NCBI GenBank assembly: GCA_030063045.1
Contig: JAQSEB010000205.1
Span: 186,001 to 250,000 of the forward strand
Reading direction: 5' to 3'
DNA from: Pratylenchus scribneri
Lineage: Eukaryota; Nematoda; Chromadorea; Rhabditida; Pratylenchidae
DNA length: 64,000 nucleotides
Under the pieces are notes generated by a model. It was not told the DNA's origin, searched no databases, and was given only the letters and a program-made list of their open reading frames with translations. The position numbers and the translations under genes were made by a program. Positions 1-36,780 of this stretch are shown here, piece by piece (position 1 is the stretch's first letter; the number at the start of each line of letters is the position of its first letter).

Positions 1-320
1 TTAGAATAAATCCGCCTATTTTTAAGAATAATTCCGCCTGGTCAACTTAGAATAATTCCGCCTGTTTAGTTAGAATAATTCCGCCTGGCCAACTAAGAAT
101 AATTGCGCCTGTTTTTAAGAATAATTCCGCCAGCACAACTTAGAATAAATCTGCCTGGTCAACTTAGAATAATTCCGCCTGGTCAACTAAGAATAATTGC
201 GCCTGTTTTTAAGAATAATTCCGCCTGGTCAACTTAGAATAATTCCGCCTGTTTTTAAAATAATTTCACCTGTTTTAATTCAGCCTGTTCCTAATAAGAA
301 TAATTCCGCCTATTTTGCAA
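1..320. repeat. Satellite array, ~24-bp unit with TAATTCCGCCTG core
   Basis: About a dozen imperfect copies of a ~24-bp unit built around AATTCCGCCTG, separated by either GGTCAACTTAGAAT or shorter TTTTTAAGAAT spacers. The array runs off the left edge, so its true length is unknown. The same core recurs as a cleaner 25-bp array at 12505-12860 and as single units near 1770 and 1796 inside the first intron, so it is a dispersed satellite family. Confidence 0.9.
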
Positions 321-1240
321 TAAATAATTTGCCATAGGCAATATTTATTCCCCATTTCTATGTTCGTTCACAGATGAGAACAATTTCATTAAATTAATAA
401 ATGTGCCCTTTTTCTTGCTTGACTGCCTCTACTATATCCACTTTTCTTTTTCCTTTTTAGTCCCATATTCTTTTCCTTTTTTGGGCAATGGCCCATCCAA
501 TCCAACACGACGTGAACTCCAAAGGAAGGGATCCACCGCCATTCTCTCCATCGCCATTTGAAGCCAAAAAGACGGGCGAGCTTTTGGCCTTACCTTCCTT
601 GATTTTCCCACTTTTTCCCAAATTAACTGATAAAATCAGTAGTACCTTAATTATTACTCATTCAATCCATTTCTTTTAAAAGGTTAGTGATTAGTGTCAT
701 AAAATGAACCGTTGTTGGGCATAAGCCGTGAAAATAAGGAAAAGTATTTTCCTTTTATTCAGGAAGTTCTTTATTTAAAAAAAAAATTAAAATTTAATTT
801 ATTAATTTTGGTTGAATTATTTAGACTTTAAACAAATAAAAAAAATATTTTTTTTTAAATGCAATGATAATCCAGTCATTCAATTTTTTCGTAGCTCATC
901 AATTTGTTCAGCATTTTATTATAGACGTCGTTTTAAATTTAAACCCAACCGATGATACTTTGGACTGTTTAATTAGAGGATTTTAATTAATTTATCCTCA
1001 ATTTTATTGCATTTTTACTCAATTCATAAAATAAAAAACTCCCCCAAAAATGAAAAATCTTTTGATCAATTATTAAAATCATTGAAATTTGGCCAGTAAA
1101 TAAGACTCAAATAAGCAAATTAAAATTCGTATATATATATTATTTATTCGATTTTTGTGTGTGTGGCGAACTTTTTTTATCCTTAATTTTCTCCGAAAAA
1201 ATATCATGTTTATTTTTCTTTTTATTTTTTTTTAACATAA
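321..1240. other. AT-rich stretch without a recognisable gene
   Basis: No convincing coding exon on either strand. It ends in a T-rich tract and TTTCAG at about 1241-1246, which looks like a splice or trans-splice acceptor for the exon that starts at 1255. Promoter elements for the following gene may lie here but I see no diagnostic motif. Confidence 0.5.
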
Positions 1241-1254
1241 TTTCAGTTGAATGA

Positions 1255-2312
1255 ATGGAATTTGCTGATACCTTCCAATTAAATCCAAATGATTACAATA
1301 TTCCGGAAGATTTTCCTCTCTCATTTGCATCTCCAATATTTTCATCAAACATAACATCACCTCCAGCATCGTTTCCTCCATTTCGATGCCTTCGGCGTCA
1401 AAATGTGTCACAAAATTTGAGTGCCGATTCCTCTTCTCCACCTTTGTCCTCTTTGCTGTGTCGTTCTTCCAGTTTATCTTCGAATTCTTCATTTTCTTCT
1501 TCCAGCTACTCTGCTTTTTCATTAAATTCATCAACGACAAGTCTGGGCTCTTCTGAATCCTCGTCGGATTCTTCATTTGACAGTGATGGGGATTGGAAAA
1601 TGCAAGGGAAAAGTTGGAGCAGTAACAATGAAATAGAAACGGAAAATGGCCGAAATTTAAGGCAAAAAACAAAGATGGCGATTTATGGAGAGAAAGGTTG
1701 ACATGCATAATAGCTTTAATTAATTCATTAGTAAAATATCCGTTAACGAATTTGAAAAAACAATTTAATTCCGCCTGCCAAAAACGCATTTTAATTCAGC
1801 CTGCTGGTAAACACAGCTTCCACCAATTAAATACAATTTATTTTTATTATTTTACTACCGAATTAGAACTAGAAAAATTGTGATCAATAGCTCAAACCCC
1901 CAATTATTGTATTGCATTTTAAAATTTAATTCAAAGTTAAATTTTGTAAAATATATTTTTAACATTTTAGATCAACAAGACAACAATGAAAAATGCAATA
2001 TAAAACGAATAAAACATCGTCGAAAAAGTGAGAAAATTTATGATTTGCACAAAAAGTTGATTGATGGTGGTAAAAAAGGGAAAAGTTCATCAGCAAAAAA
2101 TGTTCAAAATGCAAATTTATTTATTGAAAGAGAAAAATTTGGAGGAAAAATTGGATTATTTGAGGGCCAAAAAACAATAAATTGGCAACATCGACGCCGA
2201 ATGCTGAATCATTGTGAAAATCAACAACAACAAAAGCATTCAAAAAGGCAGGAAAAACAGCGGCGAATGATGGCATCATTGACGATGCTGAAGAGAGGGC
2301 ATTTCGAAGGAG
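1255..2312 (+). CDS. Ser-rich/basic two-exon ORF, possible 5' end of the RABGAP1 gene
   Basis: Two exons, 1255-1696 and 1971-2312, join in phase 1. An acceptor-like TTTCAG lies 8 bases before the ATG, compatible with spliced-leader addition. The first ~145 residues are rich in Ser, Pro and Phe with a long Ser run. The second exon is basic, with a KHRRKSEK stretch, Gln runs and a coiled-coil-like end. I recognise no domain. The second exon ends in phase 1 at a GTAAAT donor, and the next exon at 4410 can be entered in phase 1, so these exons may be the N-terminal extension of the RabGAP protein (1478 codons in all) made from an upstream promoter. They could equally be a separate gene whose last exon I cannot find. 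No stop follows in frame before the donor, so the piece is not complete alone. Confidence is good for coding, low for the link. Confidence 0.6.
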
Positions 2313-4409
2313 GTAAATAATTGGCAAATTTAGAAACAATATATTCCGATTTTATATTGTATTTCATTCCGGAAAGAATTCTCTGATTTTTTGTAAAATT
2401 CTGGAAGTTTTTGTGTTTATTAGTCCAAATTTAGGGCTAAAGTTGTTTGGGTTGAGAGTGGGGCTAGGCTAACCCCTAAGCCTAAACTCTCAGTCTCAAA
2501 ACGGGTTAGGGATATGAAGTGAAAGAACCTTCAATTATTATTTATTTATTGGGAGGGAAAATCTAATAACAGAACTTACTCAAAAATGAATATTTTGGTG
2601 GGAAAATTGTGGGTTTTAAAAAGGTAGATTGGGGTAATATTTGATTGATAATAGGGTGTCGGGGTGATTTGACAAAAAGTGGTGATACAGTAGGATGAAT
2701 AGGAAAGACCCTTAGGCATTATTGGCATTTGGCATTGACAGTGTTTCTTCCCAAAAATAATAATTATTTTTGAGTTTAATTTCAAAAAAATATTTGGTCA
2801 ATAAGCCCACAGGGCACAAAATACCATATGACCATTAAAAAATATTTTTCTAAATTTTCCTTACTTTCCATGCCACTTTCGGCATTTTTGTGCCTATTTT
2901 CCTCTTTCTTTTCCCATTTCCCAACAAAACAAGAAAATCGACATCCCCCCTTTTCGGTGTGCTTGCTTCTCGGCTTTTTCCATTTGCGCCGCGTGCGGCC
3001 TTCCCTTTGCCTCTCTCTCTAGCTGCGCTGTCCATTCCAATTTCCAACCCAAATTTTTGATGGCTTCCGCGCTCTCCTTCCTCAGCCATTCTCGAGTCTC
3101 GACCCCGCAAATTTCTCTCATCATTGGGTAATGAATGAGAGAATTATATTCTACAATTTTTAGTGTGCTATTTTTCCTTGAATTTCTCCTTGAATGAATT
3201 TGGCCATAAAAGTTTGGCCATATGGCCCAGAGGCCTAGGCCTATTGGCGCGGATTTAATGCTTTTTTTTTTGTTAAAGTTTTTTTGGGTAAGGATAAGGA
3301 GAGAGAAAATGCCCTAAAGGCTTATTGTTTTTATAGGGCCATTTTAATTGGAAAAAATTCCAATCGCTGCCCAAAAATTTACGGTTTTTGACCATTTTTG
3401 GCTCATTAAGAAATGTTAATTAGCCCTCTAGATATTTTAAAGCCCATAGATTTTTGAATTTTGCCTCAAGCAAGCCATTCTCTTTCTTTCTAAACTCTTT
3501 TGCCGATTTCCCCCATTTTGTGTGCGGCGCCTTCGCTTGTCTCGCGCACAACCACAAATGCAATAAATTTCCCCCCGTCTTTCTTTCCATGGACGACCGA
3601 CGGTCGCGTTCGCCTCGATTCTTCGCCCCAAGCAAATAGTCCTCTCTCCTCTCCCTATACTATACTTGTTCCCTCCGCCAAAAATATATAATTCCCACAT
3701 AGAAATATGAGAAAATCAATCAATTTTGCCCGAATTCCCCCGTCGTCGTCGGCGGGGGTCTCGGTTTATTTTTGCCCTTTTCGATATTTGCTTCCAAAAA
3801 TGTTGTTTACAAATGTAAATTGGCGGCTATTTTTGTCCAGTAATAAATGTGACAAAATTGCTTATAAAAATATTTTTTACATACTTTTGGGAAATAAAAC
3901 GTAAAAAAGTGCCGAAAAAACTAAATTGGCCGACGGTCCTTTCCCCCCCCCCCCCTCTCCTCGACCAATTTGGCCAGAGGCCACAGGCCACCCACAATCC
4001 ACGGCACAATTTTATGTCCGTCCTACTCTTTTTTTATATTATTCACCGAAATTTCTTTTTCTAATTCCCCAATTCCATTATTTGAGTGTATTTAGAAGAT
4101 GTTCTTTCCCTTCAAAATTTTTTATTTTCCATTAAAATTGAATTAAAAAATAATCTTTTAATCTATATCGAAAAAAGAAGAAATATTTAGGCAATTAATA
4201 TTTTAGCCATTTATTTTTCGGCCGAATTCGAAAATCAAAGGATCACCTAAATATAAATCCACGAAAACTTATTCGGCTTTATTTTGGATTGGAAAACAAT
4301 TACATAATTACGAGAGAATTTGTCTAAAAATTCAATTTTGTGCCTAATTCCCTCCTCATCCCCTCCTCTAAAAATAGTCTAAGAAAATTAATTTCCGATG
4401 GCATTTTAG
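2313..4409 (+). other. Intron or intergenic stretch with pyrimidine-rich GC patches
   Basis: No supported exon. A short hairpin with GGGGCTAGGCTAACCCC-like arms lies near 2460-2500. Pyrimidine-rich, relatively GC-rich patches at about 2935-3120 and 3500-3700 share the phrase GTGTGCGGCGCC(T) with 10816-10832. They look like promoter-type sequence and could drive the transcript that begins at 4410, but this is inference. Confidence 0.35.
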
Positions 4410-4414
4410 CAAAA

Positions 4415-29303
<24,889 letters not shown>

Positions 29304-29580
29304 ATAAAAATAAATTATTGAAAGATGAAATGACAAAAAATTTGGAATTTGGGAAGGCATTTTGGCACCAAAATTTTTGAATTTAAAATACACTATTTCT
29401 TTTCCGTATATTGCTCCAAAATTCGCGCATTCCACATCATTTAAATTATAAATATTTTATTTCATCTTGAACTTTCATTTTCATTCGAATAAATCGAAAT
29501 AAAATTCTGATGGAATTATCTTTTAGTTATCAATTCAATGCATATTATATATTGTTGGCATGTATTTATTCATGAGATAA

Positions 29581-29800
29581 ACTTATTTTGGCAAAAATCT
29601 TTCGTGTCGAAAAATATTATATTTTTTTTTGAGGCCATATAACTTGGCCATAACTAGGTATAGGGCTAGCGTTAGGTTCAGGGCAGGCATGGGATTAGGG
29701 ACTAAGGGTTAGGGAATCTTGAAGAAGTCTGATTTGGTCAAGTTATATGGCCTCAAAAATATAATATTTTTCCACACGAAAGATTTTTGCCAAAATAAGT
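29581..29800. mobile_element. Foldback/MITE with telomere-like core
   Basis: ACTTATTTTGGCAAAAATCT at the left is mirrored by AGATTTTTGCCAAAATAAGT at the right. Arms extend ~85 bp through GAGGCCATATAACTTGG. The core is GGGCTAGCGTTAGG, GGGATTAGGG, AAGGGTTAGGG. A related, inverted and more decayed copy lies at 37703-37890. It is in the 3' flank of the RabGAP gene. Confidence 0.85.
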
Positions 29801-29848
29801 GACTTCCATTTAATCATTTTTATTATTATTCCTCCTTCTTGTCTTCGT

Positions 29849-30460
29849 CAAATTCAATTTTAATTGAATCACCAGCAAAGCCTGCAAATTTTGCCAAGTT
29901 TTATTAAGAAATTGGTACTTGTATGTTATCTGTCCGGAGATTCGAAAAGAATTAAGGTTCCTCCCATAGGGGGATTATATTCCCTAAAGACCCTACCTAT
30001 ACCGGATGACCCATGTGGGTCACCGTACCCTTACCCAGTGGATCTAAAAAAATCTCCGGAGAGATAACATACAAGTACCAAGAAATTGTCCACAATAATG
30101 AAGTAGAAAATTGTTTTGACCGTAGTAATTCCCGTCTTATTCACAAATTCAAGCGGAGGCAAATCAAAAAACCAGCTTTCGATCTCTCCATCTTTTCCTG
30201 CAGTATTATAAGCCTTCACATCAAAAACAAGAATTTGTCCGGCAAAAGAGCCATCATCCTCAAAAACACCGGCACCAATTCCATGTCGAATGAAATTATT
30301 ATGTGAAGAAGAATTGGCTGTTTTAATTGTTGCACTGAACAATGTAGTACCCGGTCCTCCAAATGAAAGCCATTCTGAACCAGGCTCAGCATGGGATGCC
30401 ACTTTAACCATTTGGACAATATGCGAACTGTTTAATAAAAATGGATGGTTTTGTAGAAAA
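29849..30460 (-). CDS. Partial minus-strand gene of unknown function, interrupted by a MITE
   Basis: A well-formed coding block at about 30130-30433 (minus) begins after a TTAAACAG acceptor. It encodes a hydrophilic segment including EWLSFGGPGTTLFSATIK, HNNFIRHGIGAGVF and ESWFFDLPPLEF. It ends near ACG|GTCAAA. A further exon-like block (about 29849-29892) after TTTGCAG encodes an acidic tail ending KKEE and a stop. The phases of these two blocks do not match as read, so a small exon is missing or the gene is damaged. With the MITE at 29914-30079 removed, the intron would be about 65 bp, a normal size. Upstream exons are not identified; nearby minus-strand pieces (calpain-like block, signal-peptide exon) may or may not belong. 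I do not recognise the family. Confidence 0.5.
29914..30079. mobile_element. hAT-type MITE, 166 bp, target duplication AAGAAATT
   Basis: Ends GGTACTTGTATGTTATCT and the reverse complement at the right, followed by TCCGGAGAT on both sides. AAGAAATT flanks at 29906-29913 and 30080-30087. The interior GGGTCACC...GGATGACCC and AAAGACCCTACC match the MITE at 9963-10177 in inverse orientation. It lies in an intron of the minus-strand gene fragment. Confidence 0.92.
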
Positions 30461-30599
30461 AAAAACATTGAAAAAATCGAAAAGAATATTGAAAATATCG
30501 AAAAGTTTATAATAGTTTAATGGTTTGTCCTAGACCCCCAAACCCTATACTCAATTGATAGATCTTGTCAAGACGTGCCGGATTGGTATATATTTTATC

Positions 30600-31300
30600 G
30601 TAGTTTGATCAAAAATTAAGGATATAAACCACCCCACTGCGAAGATGGGTTTTTTATTTTTATAACACGGAATATGATCATCAACAATTATATTTTGTCA
30701 TATTTCATCCACACATAGACGAATTTCATAAATGTCATAAGGAATAGATTCCTCCTCCTCCGAGATAAACAATTTTTTCAAGATATCCTGTCGCTCAGAA
30801 AAAACAGCAAGGGCAGAAATAAACCAACTATTCCCAAGATATCCTAAATTCATTTTCATTTATTGAATGCTATTATGGAAAGCCGTGCCTTGTTCGATGT
30901 CAGTCGGTTGCGGATCATTGAACAGTTTCCACACTTTCCTATCTTCCAAACAGCATGAACAAAACATTTGGTGTCTTGGAACAAAAATTTGGTGAGGGCG
31001 CAACCAGATAATACTAAAATTTTTCTTTCCTATATTTCCAATAGGAACATCGGAATGTGGAAATCTGCGATCAATAAAATCTTGTTGATTAATTCTAAAA
31101 ATTCAATTCTTTATTTTTATTTTTTTATTATTACCTGCAATAGTTGATATATGCATTATAAATCAATGATTCTGATTTCAAAAAAGAATTATTCAAAGCC
31201 AATAAAAATGCCCTCTTTCACCTTCAACGCTGTTCTTCACAATTGGCTCTACCTGCAGCAGCCCAGATTTGTCGAATTCAAGCCATTTTTGGTGCCTTCT
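30600..31300 (-). pseudogene. Calpain-like protease domain relic
   Basis: Minus-strand blocks follow the calpain catalytic-domain order. At about 31155-31240 there is an N-terminal block ending SESLIYNAYINYCR. At ~31090-30880 comes FIDRRFPHSDVPIGN, then IIWLRPHQIF and DIEQG. At ~30850-30600 comes LGNSWFISALAVFSERQDIL, then YEIRLCVDE and IIVDDHIPCYKN. In active calpains the active-site motif is GDCWF; here the Cys is replaced (GNSWF), so this copy cannot be a normal cysteine protease. A stop follows the DIEQG block and another interrupts before IIVDD, and the His/Asn half of the domain is not seen. I infer a degraded calpain gene or a non-catalytic derivative that has lost parts. Confidence 0.65.
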
Positions 31301-31871
31301 CAATGAAAATGTCTTGAGATGATGGCCCGTCTCTTTGGGCTACTTTTGTTTGCATATTACATGGCATTTTGGGATTTGTTCAATATTAGAATTTTTGCTT
31401 CCCTAAAATGATAATTGATGATTATTATAATTGAACACGGCATTTTTAAAGCCAATCGCCAATATATCGCAAAATCTATTTATTATGCACATAATTTATT
31501 TTAATAAATCTGAAGCCGAAAAAAGTGATTCGAACGGTTTTTAAATTTCATGAAAAGTGCCTTAATAAATTCATAGAATTCATTCCAGACGAATAATTTA
31601 GTCATATCATTTTTAATGAATGCTGATTGCTGAGTGGTTTCGCATTTTTATGATCAAAATGGGATGGATGGCCATAGTCTCGGCAAAATAAGTGGCTGAA
31701 ATTCTTCAAGATGAAAGAAAAATAGCGGGACGATCATATTTCGTTCAAAAAAGCATATTCTAATCACAAATTCAAGAAATTTAAATTATTTGGCTTATAG
31801 ACGGTGTATTAAAATTGAATATGATGTAGAAATTTTGAGGGACCAACTCGAGATTTATTTCTAAAAAAATT

Positions 31872-31943
31872 TCAGATGGATAAATTCCGTTGCCCATAAA
31901 TTAATGCTAAAATTGCCAAAAGCAAAAGGGAATGCTTGCGCAT
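31872..31943 (-). CDS. Orphan signal-peptide exon
   Basis: The minus-strand ATG at 31943 opens MRKHSLLLLAILALIYGQ, a textbook secretory signal peptide, then a stop after 23 codons. A GC dinucleotide follows TATGG (GC-AG introns exist in this window), so it could be exon 1 of a secreted protein gene whose other exons I cannot place. Alternatively a relic. Confidence 0.35.
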   Translation of the reverse strand: MRKHSLLLLAILALIYGQRNLSI

Positions 31944-32490
31944 TTTGTTGATTTGTCTTGTAAAAATTTCAAACAATGGATAATTTTATGATTAAAAATT
32001 ATCTAATAAAATTGGAGAGAAATTGAGAAATATATTTTTTAATTTAATTTTTTAGTATTTTAATTTTTTTTACACAATAAAAAATTACATTGATTTGTAC
32101 TGCATCAATAATTCAATTAGCAGGCCGATTCCCATATATTACTATAAACTTTTTAAAATTAACTTTCAATTCAAATCAAACAAAATTTTTTTACCAAATT
32201 TAGCAAAGGAAAGAAAAATTAATAATCAAAATAAATTAACAAAAAAGTGAACAAATAGATCAAAAATATTTATAAAATTGTTTGGGATGATGGACTAAAA
32301 ATGGAATAGTTCATTTGTTTTCAGTTTGTCCAGAAATTTGAAAATAAAAATAATTAGAAATAAACACTCTCAAATTTTATTAGATTTTCCTATTCTCAAA
32401 GAGCATTGCCTAAAAAATGGAATAAAATTTTATTTATCCTCTTATTTTGCATTTTTTTCGCAGATTGCCTTCCCTGAACAATTGGCCATT

Positions 32491-32567
32491 TTAAGCTGCT
32501 GAATATCTCCCGCAAAGTTCAATGCCAAAATCCTTGAATACATGCTCCACTTGATGCCAGCCTTCAC
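32491..32567 (-). pseudogene. Terminal exon-like fragment, unknown gene
   Basis: After a minus-strand ATTCATAG acceptor, 24 codons including GWHQVEHVFKDFGIELCGRY end at TAA (32491-32493). The W-H-x-V-E-H-x-F pattern resembles segments of nematode F-box-associated domains, but it is too short to assign. The hAT element begins about 100 bp upstream of this exon, so upstream exons may have been displaced or lost. Confidence 0.3.
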
Positions 32568-32672
32568 CTATGAATATAATATGTAGAGATTAGTTATGAA
32601 TCAAAATTTTTATTTAAAATTAAGTAAATAGTAATTGTTATTATAGACCGTTTATTCTACCTATATTCTATA

Positions 32673-35600
32673 CAGATTGGTATAGCTATAGGAAAAAGTA
32701 GAGTATAATACCTATACTCTACCTAAGGCCAGCTAAAGGTAGATTTAGAGTAGAGCAAAAAATTTCCAGCTAAAGATAAAGGTGTTTTCCTATACTTTTT
32801 CCTATACCTATAGCTTCTTTCTATACCCAAAAATTTAATGGAATTACCTTATTTTTTAAATTTTTTTCTGGCATTTTTTTCAAAAACTGACATTTTATTT
32901 CTTGCAATTGAATGAACAATAATCATAAAAACTATTATAATTTTTATTAAATAAAAATAATTATTGAACATTTATTAAAATATTCTTTTTAGAATTAAAT
33001 ATTGACATGGATGAGATTATAATGAATGAACAAGAAGAAGGAAATCAGCAAAATAACGCCTCTAATTTAGCTGAGATTATTTTGGATGAAGAAGGAAATC
33101 AGGAACAAGAGGTTTCAAAATCCAAAAGAACAGATCCAGCTTGGCAATTTTTCGATATTAACAAAGAGAAAAAAGAATGGAATTGCCTAATCAAAACATG
33201 CCAACAAACATTTAAATACACAACAGAATGCCCTAGTGCAAATACGGCAAATAAACATTTAAAAACAAAACATCCAAAAGAGTTTAAAATTGTCGAAGAA
33301 GAGAGAAATAAAATTGCAGCTGCTGGTCCAACAGTAAAAAAGCGAAAAATTGATGATCCAAAACAACAAAAATTGACATTTGCATCTGCAAAAAAATATT
33401 CAAAGGATAATCCAAAGTAGGAAACTTTTATTTTGCCCACATATTGAATTAATTAAAGCAATTAAAATTCAATGAATCCATTATTTTTTATTGCTGTAAA
33501 CCAAATGTGACAATTTACCAATTAAAATCGGATGAATTTCGAGGTTTATTTTCGGTTGCCGATTCACAATTAAATGTATTATTTTTAATTTAAATATTGC
33601 TTTTATTATTGTCTCAAATTTCAATAGGTTCCATCGGATTATAAACCAATAAAAAAAATGATCAGCGAATTTTACACCAAGAAGAAAATACATTTTACCA
33701 AAAGATTTGAGGACATGGCACCAAAATTCAGTGGCATTTTTGGATATTTGGACTGATCCAAATATGAAAACAGCCTATTTAGGTTGTGAATTAAATAAAA
33801 TACTCTTTTTAAATTGCGTTTTAGGTGTTTCGGTTCAATTTTACAATTTGGAATCTAAACAATTCGAGCGAATTTTCCTTGAAATGCGGCAGCTAAAATC
33901 AAAACACACAGGTTAATAAAATTTATTATCAAATCAAAATTATTAATCGAATTAGGCGCATATATCCGCGAGACATTTTTTTCCATTCTTGAGGAATTCA
34001 AATTGCCAGAAGAAAATATGCTTAAAATAATTTCTGATAATGCTAGCAATATGATTGCTGCATTTAAAAATGATGATGTTGAAAGTGAATCATCAGAATC
34101 AGAAACTGAGTCGGAATTTGAAGAACCAAGAAGTTTTTTCGGTCTGGAAGAAGAAGCGGATGAGAATGAATTTGAGGATTTTGACAAATATTCGGAGTAT
34201 TATTTAAATTATTTAGAAAATAAAATATAATATTTTCCTTAGGATGATGAGATTTGGATGTATTGCACATTCAATCAACTTGGCCTTGATGTTTATTCTG
34301 AAAAGACATGTATTGATAATGTATGGGTTTTCCTTGATCAAAAGAATTATAAATCATTTTAATAAATCACATCAATCAAAAGAGGATCTTTTTAAAGCCA
34401 CTGGGCTTTCACTTGTGAAATTTTGTGGCACTAGATGGGGACAATGGATTTTGGCCATCGAAAGATTCCTAAAAATTAAGGAAGATGTCAAAAAGGTTTT
34501 TTATTATTAAATTTTTATGTTTAATTTAATTTAAGATTATTCGAGGAAAATCAATCGGATTTCCAACAAATATTGAAATTGTTGAACTCGGCCAAATTAT
34601 TCATTTTCTGAAACCCATTTTGGAAATTTTGACCGCAATTCAAGTAATTTAATAATTTTTAATAATATATTTGATAAATTTAGTCTGAAAAAATGGTCAC
34701 CATTTCAATGGTATTTCCCAGACTCAAAAATTTTCTGCAGGATGCAGAGGTTTTAAAAATTTATATTAAATTGATTAAATTTAAAATTAAATTAGTCAAA
34801 GGATTTTTCGAAAAATCCTGTCATGGCCACTATTCGGGACGAATTTGTTGCTGAAATTCGAAAAAGATTTTCTTTTGTTTTTGATACGCGTGATCAAAAA
34901 TTTGACAAAATCTTCATCATTGCCACTTTCCTCGATCCGAATTACTGCTGGCTAATGGAAGAAATGGATGAATTCACTGCAAAAGGATTACTAAAATCGA
35001 ACGTAATTAATTAAATTTTTAACTAAATGTATAAAATAAAATTAAAAAAAACTATTAAGGTCAAAATCAATTCCCAAGTTCAGAAGCAGCAAATCATCCA
35101 AAATCAAATTAATTCATCAATTGATGAAAATATATCGTCATTTGATCGATTGAAAGCAGAGAAAAGGCGAATTGCTGCAAATTCTTCAAAAGCACAGGAA
35201 CCCATTAATGAATTGGAAAAAGCAATCAATGCATATTTGAGCTGGGCAAAAGAAACAATGCCTGAAGATATTGATCCGATTGCGTTTTGGGTATTTTTTT
35301 ATATTCGAAAATTAATTCTTAAAACAATTTTCAGCTTGAAGCGGATTCAAAATGGAATGCATTGAAACAATATGCTATTCAAACTTTGTCAATTCCGGCA
35401 ACTTCGGCGGCACAAGAGCGGATTTTCAGTTATGCGGGCATTGCGACTGAAAAGAGGAGGAACAGAATGGGTTCTGAACTTTTGAACCAGAAATTATTCA
35501 TCCATTTGAACAAAAAGAAGAAAGCAGGAACAGAAACAGAATTTGTTCTGTACTTTTAAACCAGAAATTATTCATCCATTTGAACAAAAAGTTTGATTAA

Positions 35601-35857
35601 TTGTTGATCGATATAAATTTTGCAATATTTATAAATTTATTGTCAATTTAAATTAAAAAAAATTAATTTTATTATAAAAAATTTTTTTGAAAAGGCATAG
35701 GAAAAGGTATAGGAAACTGCTATACTCTACCTATACCTATACTCTACTCTACCTGCCAAAAAAAAAGTATAGGTAGATGTATAGGTAACTCTACCTGTGG
35801 TCAGGTATAGGTAGAGGTAGAGTATAGTTGGCAATTTCCCAAGTATACCAATCTCTG
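32673..35857 (+). mobile_element. hAT-superfamily DNA transposon, target duplication ATTCTATA
   Basis: The 8-bp direct repeats ATTCTATA at 32665-32672 and 35858-35865 match the hAT signature. The left end CAGATTGGTATA and right end (reverse complement) CAGAGATTGGTATA form short imperfect inverted ends. Both subterminal regions (about 32680-32830 and 35695-35830) are packed with TATAGGTAGAGTATAG-type words, likely transposase binding sites. The interior encodes a hAT transposase. Length 3185 bp. Confidence 0.95.
33007..35559 (+). pseudogene. hAT transposase with BED zinc finger, probably frameshifted
   Basis: Exon-like blocks: 33007-33415, ~33628-33912, ~33955-34230, ~34241-34495, ~34535-34641, ~34682-34750, ~34798-35004, ~35060-35290, ~35334-35559. 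The first carries a BED-type finger (WNC-x4-C and HLKTKH). The catalytic core follows: LDIWTDPN, IISDNASNMIAAF, then GTRWGQW. The last block is the hAT dimerisation region, LSIPATSAAQERIFSYAG and NRM. An acidic Glu/Ser insert follows the second motif. Between the acceptor at 33627 and LDIWTDPN the open frame changes (frame 1 to frame 2 between ~33690 and 33750), so the copy as read seems broken; a sequencing error is possible. Confidence 0.8.
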
Positions 35858-35865
35858 ATTCTATA

Positions 35866-36780
35866 TTATAAATGATGATATTATCGAATTATCATATACT
35901 CAAGCAGATTATTTCGAAAATCTGACAAATATATTCAACCCCATTATTATTGAGATTTTTTGATCATTATGAAACGGTCCGTATTTGGCCTCTTTCTCAT
36001 TTAATTAGATATGAACTCATGTACTATTTAGGAAAAGTCTAAATTTGAAAGACTCTTTGTCTTTTTATTTATTCAGCGAGGTTTCACAATTATTTTTAGC
36101 CAATCTAAAAAACATTTATTTTACCAATTTTTTTTATTCTTTTTATTTTACACTTAATGGATTTTATTTAACATCATTTTTGCAAATAATATTTTGAAAT
36201 TCATAATTTAATAAATTGTTTAGAATATTATGCATTGTTCACAGAATGCTCGAACAGTGTTTGCATCCCCCGAAATTCATGTGCGATGGGGACAAAACGA
36301 TTGCGGGGACAATTCAGGCGGAACATATTCGCTATTTTCAATATTTTTTTCACCAAATTAAATCCTATTTTATATTGTAAAAACTCTATTGAATGCTCTA
36401 AAGTTAATGAAGCCTAAAATCAAAGATTTAAAATTTATTTGGTATAAAATTTTTTATATTTAAGTTAATTAAAATTAAGTAATTATCGTTAAAATCGATT
36501 GTTTTTATTGATCCATCCATCAAAAAATATTTAACAAATTTTATTCCATTTATCGATAAAAAGAAGATGGAATAAAGAAGGTGGAGGGAAAATTGATCAA
36601 GCTGGATTTTTCAAATTGTTCTGTATGGATATTTTGTGATGCATTTGATGTTTGGGGTTTATTAAGTTGCCAAAAATCGGAGTGATTCTTTAAAAAGAAT
36701 GAATTCAGCAGTTGAAAAATGGGGATGTGATTGTGGGAATGGGAAGGATTTATGTATGTGTTTTCTTCTCATCTCATCAA
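35866..36780. other. AT-rich intergenic stretch, no gene seen
   Basis: Between the hAT element and the stop codon of the minus-strand gene at 36781. No convincing exon, inverted repeat or conserved motif on either strand. Confidence 0.5.

Noticed and set aside
1..320. CRISPR-like regular repeats
   Set aside because: Units are ~24-25 bp head to tail with no unique spacers of constant length, and the DNA is eukaryotic; it is a satellite.
488..679. 63-codon plus-strand frame
   Set aside because: Short, low-complexity, no splice or homology support.
3437..3700. 87-codon minus-strand frame with Cys and Arg
   Set aside because: Lies in a pyrimidine/GC-rich patch with open frames on both strands; composition effect.
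34003..34230. Stand-alone acidic gene
   Set aside because: It is an internal exon of the hAT transposase carrying the SDNASNM motif.
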